Positions 10,875 through 21,900 of a DNA stretch of 64,000 bases are shown in pieces. How positions within the stretch are numbered: position 1 is the stretch's first letter; each line of letters starts with the position of its first letter. The notes below the pieces were generated by a model. The model made no database searches and had not been told where the DNA came from. It worked only from the letters and a program-made list of their open reading frames with translations. The translations under genes and the position numbers were made by a program. The stretch is from Lasioglossum baleicum (taxonomy: Eukaryota; Arthropoda; Insecta; Hymenoptera; Halictidae), in contig NW_027469305.1 in NCBI RefSeq assembly GCF_051020765.1, positions 165,744 to 229,743 on the forward strand, given 5' to 3'.

Positions 10875-13800
10875 TTTGACGGTTGACGCTTTACTTTTCT
10901 ATTCAAACCGCGAAATAAAGTGTGTATTGGAAGTACTGTTCCGCTGATTTTCTCCAGGAATACCTGGATTGAATATCCGAATCCCTGGATCGGTGAAACT
11001 ATTGAGTTGGCAGTTCGAATCTGAAAGAAGGCGGTAACTTTCTCAAAAGGTTTGGCGCTCGATCTTCTTACTCATAATCAAATGAAGACCCCGTCACAGA
11101 AATGAATACTAATTTCTTTCTCTGAACCGAAGTTACGATAGTCTCGCTACAGCGTGCTATTTTTTTTTGAGGGTATAGTCTTCGGTAAAGCGTCTGACTT
11201 TACAGCAATTGATAACGCTCTTAAATGGGGAGGAGCTACTTTAATATTAAAACTGTGAATTAAGGTGTCTAATGCCAATACTGTTCTGCGGACTTACTGC
11301 CGGAACATCTGGTTTGACTTTCGGCATAACACCATAGGTGAATCTATTGACTTAGCCGTTCGACACTCAAAGGAGGTGGTAACTTTCTCGAACGGTTTAT
11401 CACTCTATCTTCGAACTCATTCGTAGAATTAAGGCGTCCGTCACTAAATTCTATACTGGTGTATTTCCCAAAACACGTCCCAATACTCTCGATAATGTAG
11501 GTCAGATTATCGGACGGTAAGACATTCGGTAATACGATTGACTTTATAGCAATTAGTAACGTTCTCACACGGTGTCACGCTCAACTTCAATACTCACTCC
11601 GAGAATTACGGTATCTATTTGCCAATACCCTTCAGCGTATTTACCCTCGGATTACCTGGTTTGACTCTCGAGTCGCAGCACAGGTAGAGCTATTGACTTG
11701 TCCGTTCGAAGCTCAAGGAAGGTGGTAATTATCTCCAACAGTTTGACACTCGATCTTCTAATTCATACATCAAAATACGGAATGCCTCTGCTATAATGTC
11801 TACTAATTTGTTTCTGTGAGCACTAAGCTTGACACTCGCAGAATCTCGTTATGTTCTAGGAAGGTAACGTATTCGGTAAAAAGAATGACACTGCACCTAT
11901 TGGTAATGTTCTCCGACAAATTGATCTTCAACATTAATATTCATACCCCGAATGAAGGTATCTATAGCCAATACTGAACAGCGGATTCAGTCCAAGAGTA
12001 ACTGACTTCGCTATCTGAATCACAGGATAGGTGAAGCTATTGACTTAGCCGTGCGAATCTCAAAGAGGGTAGTAGCGTTTTCGAACGGTTTCACCATCGA
12101 TATTCCAATTTATGCTTTAATTTATGGTGCTGTCACTAAATGGTGTACTAATGTGTTTCCCTAAACTCGTAGCTATACCCTCGATACGGCGGGTCAGCTT
12201 CCCCGACGGCAAGATATTCAGTGAATCGTTTGACTTCATAGCAAATAGTTTCGATCTCAAACGGTTTGCCGCTCAGCTTTTAGAATCAAACCGTGGAACG
12301 AGTCGTCAATTGCCATTACATTTCAGCGTAGTTACTCGCGGGATACCTCGTTGGACAATTGGAATCATCGCACAGGTGAACCCTTCGAATTGACCGTTCG
12401 ACTCTAAATGCGGGTGGTAACGTCCTCGACCGGCTTGAGTCTCGATGTTCTATATTATACGTGAATTTAGGGTGACGTCACTAAATTATAAACTTATTTT
12501 CTCTAAACAAGAAGCTATTCGCTCGACACGTCGGGTTATACAAGGGATTCGATAAAACTATTGACTTTATGGCAATTGGTAATGTTATCAAACGGTTTGA
12601 CGCTCTGTTTTAATATTCAAACAGTGATGTCAGGTGTTTATCGCCAATTCTGATCAGCCGATTGAAACCCGGAATACCTAGTTTGACTCTCGGGGTCTCC
12701 GGTCATATAAAGCTATTCACTTAGCCGTTGGTCCCTCACAGAAGGAGGGAACAGTCTCGAGCGGTTTGTTGCTCCATATTGTAATTCGCACATGAAGTTA
12801 AGGTGCTCGTTACTGAAATGGCGACTAACTTCTTTCTCTGAACACGAAGCTATGTTCTCGATACAGGCGTTTAGTTTTTCCAGAGATAAGGTCTTCGGTA
12901 TAACGGTTGACTTTGTAGCAATTTGTATCAATCTACATCGGTTTGGCGGTCTGCTTTAATATTCAAACCGTGAAACATGGTGTCCATTGTCAATACTGTT
13001 CAGTGGATTTACTACCGGAATACCTGCTACGACTCTCGGACTCGCAGGCAAGGTGAAGCTATTGACTTAGCCGTCTGTCTCCCAAGGATGGTGGTAACGT
13101 TCGGGAACGGTTTGACGCTCGATCCCCTAATTCATACGTGAAAGTAAGGTGCACGACACTAAGATATGTAATACTTTGTCTCACGGAAGGCGAAGTTATA
13201 CACTCGATGCAGCGCGTCAGCTTCTCGGAAGCAAATGCCCTCGGTAGAATGTTTGACTCTGTAGCAATAGGGAACGTTGCACAACTGTGTGACACTGTAC
13301 TTTAATATTTACACAGGAATGTAGGATTTTTAATGCCGATATTGTACAGCGGATATACACCCAGGGAACCTAGTCTGACTCTCGGAATCGCAGGTTACGT
13401 GATGCATTAGACTTAGCTGTTCGTCTCTCGCAGAAGTTGACAACGTTTTCGAGAGGATTGACCCTCGACCTTCTAATTCATACATGAAATTAAGGTGCGC
13501 GTCACTAAAATGTATTGTAATTCCTTTCTCTGCAGTCGAAGTTATACTCTGGATGCAGCAGGTTATATTCTTGAAGGGTAAGGACTGCGGAAAGTCTTTT
13601 GACATTATACCAAGGCGTAACGTGCATGCACGATTTGTCTGTGTATCCTAGTATTTACACCGTGAAATATGGACTCTTATGGCCATGCTAAACAGCAGAT
13701 TTACTCGCGGAATACCTCATTTAGATCTCTGAATCACAGGATTGCCGCTGCTGACATAGCCGATCAATTCTCAATATAGGTGGGTACGTTCTAGAACGGT

Positions 13801-14012
13801 TTGACACACAGTCTTCTGCTCCATTCATGAAATTAGAGCGCCCATCGTTAAAATGTACACTAATGTGTTTCTCTGAACAGGAAGCTATACCCTAGATATA
13901 GCCGGTTAGCATATCGGAAGATAAGGCCTTCGATAAAGAGGATCAGTTCATACCCATATGTAAAGATCTAGAACAGTTGGACACTCTACTTTAATATCCG
14001 TAGCGTGAATTA
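10875..14012 (-). repeat. 346-bp satellite array, inverted arm (about 9 monomers)
   Basis: The same monomer as in 3097-10874, now on the minus strand. Reverse-complement landmarks 'attcaaaccgtgaa', 'ggtttgac', 'gaagctattgacttagccgt' and 'attcatac' recur at about 346 bp. Copies are as diverged from one another as those in the forward arm, so the inversion is not obviously recent. The last copy breaks off after 'cgtgaattaa' at about 14012, where the 67-bp satellite starts. Minus-strand open frames at 11344-11568, 12713-12931, 13059-13295 and 13330-13605 all use the same frame of the repeat; see the findings. Confidence 0.9.
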
Positions 14013-14560
14013 ACATATATATTTTCTACTGTTGACAAATATAATTGTGTAAAATTTGCTCCATTGATATTTTCATCTAGTACTGTGGAGAGCTAATTTC
14101 ATTGCATATATAGCATGAAAATTTGCTCTACTTATACTTTCAGCTAGTATTGTGGCGAGATAATTTTATTGCATTATAATAAGAAAATTTGCTCTACTGA
14201 TATTTTCGACTAGTATTGTTTTGAGCTAATTCTATTGCATATAAAATATGAAAAATTGCTCTACTGATATTTTCGACTAGTATTGTTGTGAGCTAGTTTC
14301 ATTGCAAATATCATACGAAAATGTGCTCTACTGACATTTTAGACTATTATTATGGTGTGCTAACTTTATTGCGTACATAATATGAAAATTTGTTCTATTG
14401 AAATATTCTACTCTTGACAAATTTTATTGTGTAAAATTTGCACTTTGATATTTTTAACTAGTATTGTGGAGAGCAAATTCAGTCGCATATCAAATATGAA
14501 ATCATGTTATATTGAAATTTTCTGCTGTTGTTAAATTTCATTGTGTAAAACTTGACCTAC
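14013..14560 (+). repeat. Satellite sub-block present in at least four copies
   Basis: This stretch, immediately next to the 346-bp array, matches 15964-16510 (offset 1951) and 20114-20660 (a further offset of 4150), and in part 24060-24480 (a further 3797). Shared variant signatures include 'attataataagaaaatttg' and the oddly short unit 'gcactttgatatttttaact'. The match between the 15.9-kb and 20.1-kb copies continues to about 16736 and 20886. Confidence 0.75.
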
Positions 14561-17093
14561 TGATATTTCCGACTTGTATTGTGGTGAGCTAATTTTGTTG
14601 TATATATAATATGAAAATTTGCACTACTGATAGTTTCGACTAGTACAGTTGTGAGCTACTTTCATTGCGAATATAATATGAAAATTTGTTCTATTGAAGT
14701 TTTCTACTGGTGACAAATTTTATTGTGCAAAGTTTGATCTATCAATATTTTCGACTAGTACTGTCGTGAGCCAATTTCAGGGCGTATATAATACGAAAAT
14801 TTGTTCTATTGAAATTTTCTACTGGTGACATATTTTAATCTGCATAATTTGATCTATGGATATTTTCTACAAGTACTGTTTTGAGCTAATATTATTGCAT
14901 ATATTTTTGTGAAAATTAACTCTACTGATATTTTCGACATGTATTGGCGTGATCTAATTTTAATGCATATACAATATGAAAATTTGATCTATTGATATTT
15001 TCGACCAGCACTGTGGTGAGCTTATCTTAATGCATATATTATATTAATATTTGCTCTTCTTATATTCTCGACTAGTATTGTGGTGATCTAATTCTATTTC
15101 ATATATAATAAGAAAATATGTTTTATTGAAATTTGCTACTCATGACAAATTTTATTGTGCAAAGTTTGATCTATCGATATTTTCGACAAGTATTGTGGTG
15201 AGCTAATTTCATTGCATATATAATTTGAAAATTTGCTCTACTGATATTTTCGACTAGTATTGTGGTGAGCTAATTTTATACGATGTGTAATATGAAAACT
15301 AGCTCTACTGATATTTTCGACTATTATTGCGGTGAGTTTTTTTTATTGCATATAGATTATGAAAATTTTCTGTACTAATATTTTCGACTAGAATTATGGT
15401 GAGCTAATTTTATACGATGTATAATATGAAAACTAGCTCTACTGACATTTTCGACTAATATTGCGGTGAGCTAATTTCACTGCTTGTATAATATGAAAAT
15501 GTGGTGTATTGAAATCTTCTACTGTTGACAAATATTACCGTGTAAAATTTTCTCTATTGATATTTTCGACTAGTATTGTGGTTAGCTAATTTTATTGCGT
15601 ATATAATATGAAAATTAGTTGTTATGATATTTGCTACTGTTGAAAAATTTTATTGTGTAAAATTTGTTCTGTTGATATTGTCTGCTAGTAGTGCGGTGAT
15701 CTTATTTGTTGCATGTATAATATGAAAATTTGTTGTTCTGAAATATTCTACTATTGGCAAATGTTATTGAGTAAAATTTGTCCTATTGACATTTGCGACT
15801 AGTATTGTGGTAAGCTAATTTTATTGCAGACATATTATGAAAATTTGTTGTACTGAAATTTACTACTGCTGACAAATTTTTTTGTGTTAAATTTAGTGTA
15901 TTGATATTATCGTCTAGTATTGCGGTGAGCAAACTTATTGCATATATAATATGAAAATTTGTTCTATTGAAATTTTCTACTGTTGACAAATATAATTGTG
16001 TAAAATTTGCTCCATTGATATTTTCATCTAGTACTGTGGAGAGATAATTTCATTGCATGTATAGCATGAAAATTTGCTGTACTTATACTTTCAGCTAGTA
16101 TTGTGGTGAGCTAATTTTATTGCATTATAATAAGAAAATTTGCTCTACTGATATTTCCGACTAGTAATGTTTTGAGCTAATTTTATTGCATATAAAATAT
16201 GAAAAATTGCTCTACTGATATTTTCGACTAGTATTGTTGTGAGCTAGTTTCATTGCAAATATCATACGAAAATTTGCTCTACTGATATTTTAGACTAGTA
16301 CTATGGTGAGCTAATTTTATTGCGTGTATAATATGAAAATTTGTTGTATTGAAATATTCTACTCTTGACAAATTTTATTTTGTAAAATTTGCACTTTGAT
16401 ATTTTTAACTAGTATTGTGGAGAGCAAATTCAGTCGCATATCAAATATGAAATCATGTTATATTGAAATTTTCTGCTGTTGTTAAATTTTATTGTGTAAA
16501 ACTTGACCTACTGATATTTTCGACTAGTATTGTGCTGAGCAAATTTTATTGCATATATAATATATAAATTTGCTCTACTGATATTTTCAACTAGTATTGA
16601 AGTGAGCTAATTTTATTGCACAAATAATATGAAAATTTGTTCTACTGATATTTTCGACTAGTACTGTGTTGAGCTAATTTTTACGAAGTATAATATGAAA
16701 ACTAGCACTACTGCTATTTTCGACTAGTATTGTAGTGAGCTAATTTGGCTGCATATGTAATATGAAAATATCCTCAGTGATATTATCGACTAGTATTGTG
16801 GTGAGCTAACTTCATGGCATACATAGTATGAAAATCTGCTCGACTGATATTTTCGTCTAGTGTTGTGGTGAGCTAATTTCATTGCATATATAAAATGTAA
16901 ATTTGCTTACTGATATTTTCGACCAATATTGTGGTGAGCTAATTTCATTGCATATATAATATGAAAATTTGCTCTATTGATATTTTCGACAAGTACTGTT
17001 TTGAGCTAATATTATTGCACATATTTTTGTGAAAATTAACTCCACTGATATTTTCGACATGTATTGGCGTGATCTAATTTTAATGCATGTATA

Positions 17094-18998
17094 GTATCAA
17101 AATTTGCTCTACTGATATTTTCGACTAGTATTCTGGTGAGATGATTTTACTGCATATATATAGTATGAAAATTTGCTCCACTGATATTTTCGACTAGTGT
17201 TGTGGTGAGCCAATTTCATTCCAAATATAATTTGAATATTTGTTGTATTGAAATTTTCTACTGTTAACTAATTTTATTGTGTAAAATTTGTACTATTGAT
17301 ATTTACGACTTGTATTGCGTTGAGCTAATTGTATTGCGTACGTAATATTTAAAATTTGTCGTATTGAAACTTTCTACTGTTGACAAATATTATCGTGTAA
17401 AATTTCCTCTACGCATATTTCCGACTAGTATAGTGGTGAGCTAATTTTAGTTCATATACAATATGAAAATTTGTTGATTTGAGATTTCCTACTCTTGACA
17501 AATTTTATTGTTTAAAATTTGCTCTATTCTTATTTTCGACTAGTAATGTGGTGAGCTAGTTTCATTGCATACGTAATATGAAAATTTGCTCTACTGATAT
17601 TTTCGATTATTATTGTTGAGTGCTAATTTTATTTCATATATAATATGAAAATTTGCACTACTGACATTTTCGACTAGTATGGTGGTTAGCATTTTTTATT
17701 GTATATACATTGTGAAAATTTGCTTTACTGATATTTTCGACTAGTATTGGGGTGAGCTAATTTTGTTGCATATATAATATGAAAATTTGCTCTTCCTATA
17801 GTTTCGACAATTACCGTCGTGAGATAATTTCACTGCGTTTATAATATGAAAATTTGTTCTACTGAAATTATCTACTGTCGTCAAATTTTATTGTGTAAAA
17901 TTTGCTCTATTAATATTTTCGAGCAATATTGTGGTTAGCTAATTCTACTGCATATATAATGCGAAAATTGGCACTACTGATATTTTTGACTAGTACTCAG
18001 GTGAGCTTATTTTAATTAATATATTATATTAAAACTTTCTCTACTGATATTTTCGGCTTGTATTGTGGTGATCTAATTTTAATGCGTATACAATATGAAA
18101 ATTTGCACTACTGATAGTTTCGACTAGTACGGTCGTGATTTAATTTTATAGCGTATATAATGCGAAAATTAGTTCTACGGAAATTTTCTTCTGGTGACAA
18201 TTTTTCTTGTGCAAAATTGGACCTAAGGATATTTTAGACAAGTATTGTGGTGTGCTAAATTTCTTGCATATTAGATACGAAATTTGCTTACCGATATTTT
18301 CGACTTGTATTGTGGTGAGCTAATTTTATTGCGTATATAATATGAAAATTTGGTCTACTTATATTATCGACTAGTATTGTGGTGAGTCAATTTAAATTCA
18401 TATATAATAAGAAAATTTTCACTATTGATACTTTCGACTAGTATTGTGTTGACCTAATTTTATTGCACGTATAATGTGAAAATTTGCTCTACTGATATTT
18501 TCGACTAGTATTCTGGTGAGATGATTTTACTGCATATATATGGTATGAAAATTTGCTCCACTGATATTTTCGACTCGTATTGTTGTGAGCTATTTCTATT
18601 GCATATATAATTTATAAATTTGCTCTACTGATATTTTCGACTAGTATTGAAGTGAGCCCATTTTATTGCATATATAATATGAAAATTTGTTCAACTGATA
18701 TTTTCGACTATTACTGTGGTGAGCTAATTTTATAGGATGTATAATATGAAAACTAGCACTACTGATATTTTCGACTAGTCTTGCGTTGAACCAATTTTAT
18801 TGCATGAATAGTATGAAAATTTGTTGTATTGAAATTTTCTATTATTGACATATTTTATTGCTTAAAATTAGCTCGACTGTTATTTTCGACTAGTAGTTTG
18901 GTGAGCTAATTTTATTGGTATATGATGTGAAAGTTTTATCTACTGATATTTTCGACTAGTATTGTGGTGAGCTAATTTTATGGCATATATAATATGAA
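17094..18998 (+). repeat. Long-distance duplicated satellite block, copy 1
   Basis: From 17094 to about 18575 this matches 38739-40220 at a constant offset of 21645, as checked at both ends, so there is no net indel over about 1.4 kb. From 18566 the match resumes at 40441 (offset 21875), meaning one copy gained or lost 230 bp. Rare variants are shared, such as 'ctgcatatatatagtatg' and 'gtcgtgatttaatttta'. Confidence 0.8.
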
Positions 18999-21900
18999 AA
19001 TATTGTTTATTGCAATTTTCTACTTGTGACATATTATATTGTGTAAAATTTGTTGTATTGATATTTCCGACTAGTATCGTGGTGAGAAAATTTTATTGCA
19101 TATATAATATAAAAATTTGCTCTACTGATATATTCGACTAGTATTGTTTTGATCTAATTTTATTGGATATATAATATGTAAATTTGCTCTACTGGTATTT
19201 CGACTAGTATTGTTGTGATATAATTTTATTGCACATATAATATGTAAATTTGCTCTACTGGTATTTCGACTAGTATTGTGGCGAGCTAATTGTATTGCAT
19301 ATATAATATTAATGTTTGCTCTACTGATATTTTCGAATAGTATTGTGGTGAGCTAATTATATTGCACATGCAATATGAAAATTTGCTCTACTGTTATTTT
19401 CGACTAGTATGGAGGTTACCTTTTTTTATTGCATCTACATTGTGAAAATTTGCTTTACTGATATTTTCGACTAATATTGCGGTGAGCTAATTTTACTGCA
19501 TGCATAATATAAAAATGTGATGTATTGAAATCTTCTACTGTTGACAAATATTACCGTGTAAAATTTCCTCTATTGATATTTTCGACAAGTATTGTGTTGA
19601 GCTAATTTTATTACGTATGTAATATGAAAATTTGTTGTTATGATATTTGCTACTGTTGAAAAATTTTATTGCGTAAAATTTGTTCTGTTGATATTGTCTG
19701 CTAGTAGTGCGGTGATCTAATTTTGTTGCATGTATAATATGAAAATTTGTTGTATTGAAATTTTCTACTATTGACAAATGTTATTGTGTAAAATTTGTCC
19801 TACTGATATTTTCGACTAGTATTCTGGTGAGCTAATTTTATTGCATATGTAATATGAAAATTTGCTCTAATGATATGTCCACTATTATTGTGGTGAGCTA
19901 ATTTTATTGCATATGTAATATGAAAATTTGCACCACTGCTCTTTTCGACTAGTATTGCGGTGAGCAAATTGTATTGCAGACATATTATGAAAATTTGTTG
20001 TACTGAAATCTTCTACTGCTGACAAATTTTTTTGTGTTAAATTTAGTATATTGATATTATCGTCTAGTATTGCGGTGAGCAAATTTATTGCATATATAAT
20101 ATGAAAATTTGTTCTATTGAAATTTTCTACTGTTGACAAATATAATTGTGTAAAATTTGCTCCATTGATATTTTCATCTAGTACTGTGGAGAGCTAATTT
20201 CATTGCATATATAGCATGAAAATTTGCTCCACTTATACTTTCAGCTAGTATTGTGGTGAGCTAATTTTATTGCATTATAATAAAAAAATTTGCTCTACTG
20301 ATATTTTCGACTAGTAATGTTTTGAGGTAATTTTATTGCATATAAAATATGAAAAATTGCTCTACTGATATTTTCGACTAGTATTGTTGTGAGCTAGTTT
20401 CATTGCAAATATCATACGAAAATTTGGTCTACTGATATTTTAGACTAGTATTATGGTGAGCTAATTTTATTGCGTGTATAATATGAAAATTTGTTGTATT
20501 GAAATATTCTACTCTTGACAAATTTTATTTTGTAAAATTTGCACTTTGATATTTTTAACTAGTATTGTGGAGAGCAAATTCAGTCGCATATCAAATATGA
20601 AATCATGTTATATTGAAATTTTCTGCTGTTGTTAAATTTTATTGTGTAAAACTTGACCTACTGATATTTTCGACTAGTATTGTGCTGAGCAAATTTTATT
20701 GCATATATAATATATAAATTTGCTCTACTGATATTTTCAACTAGTATTGAAGTGAGCTAATTTTATTGCACATATAATATGAAAATTTGTTCTACTGATA
20801 TTTTCGACTAGTACTGTGTTGAGCTAATTTTTACGATGTATAATATGAAAACTAGCACTACTGGTATTTTCGACTAGTATTGTGGTGAGCTAATTTTATA
20901 CGATGTGTAATATGAAAACTAGCTCTACTGACATTTTCGACTAGTTATGTGTTGAGCTAATTTTATTGCGTGTATAATATGAAAATTTGTTCTATTAGAA
21001 CGTTCCACTGATGACAAATTTTTGTTGCGTAAAATTTGCTGTATTGATATTTTCCGCCAGTAATGTGGTGAGCTAATTTTATTGCATATGTAATATGAAA
21101 ATTTTCTCTACTTATATTTTTGACTAGTATTGTGATGATCTAATTTTAATGCATATATTACATGCAAATTTACGCTACTGATATTTTCTAATAGTAATGT
21201 CGTGAGCTAATCTTAATGCATATACGATATGAAAATTTTATCTACTTATAATTTCGACAAGTATTGTGGTGAGCTTGTTGTATTGCATGTACAATATGAA
21301 AATATGTTTTATTGCAATTTTCTACTTGTGACATATTATATTGTGTAAAATTTGCTCTATTGATATTTTCGACTATTATTGTGGTGTACTATTTTTATTG
21401 CATGTATAATATGGAAATTTGCTTTAAAGACATATTCGAATAGTAGTCTGGTGAGCTAATTTTATTGCGTATATAATATGAAAAATCGTTCTATTGCAAT
21501 TCTCTACTGTTGAAAAATTTTATAGTGTAAAATTTGCTCTATTGTTATTTTCGACTAGTATTGTGCTGCGCAAATTTTATTGCATATATGATATGAAAAT
21601 TGGCACTACTGATATTTTCGACTAGCATTGTGGTGAGCCAATTTTATTGCATATATAATTTGAAAATTTCCTGTACTAGTATTTTCGACTAGTATTGAGG
21701 TGAGCTAATATTATTACATATATAATATGAAGATTTTTACTATTTAATGATATTCTCCACAGATGACAAATTTTGTGTTGTGAAATTTGATCTATTGATA
21801 TTTTCGACTAGTATTGTGGTGAGCTAAGTTTATTGCATATATAATATGAAAGTTTGCTCTACTGATAAATTCGACTAGTATTATGGTGAGCTAGTATCAA

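Noticed and set aside
15783..15989. Minus-strand open frames in the 67-bp satellite, with peptides like NFHIIYAIKLAHHNTS
   Set aside because: They recur wherever the repeat lacks a stop in one frame, shift frame with each 67-bp unit, and differ only as the satellite differs. They have no start context, domain or conservation beyond the repeat.
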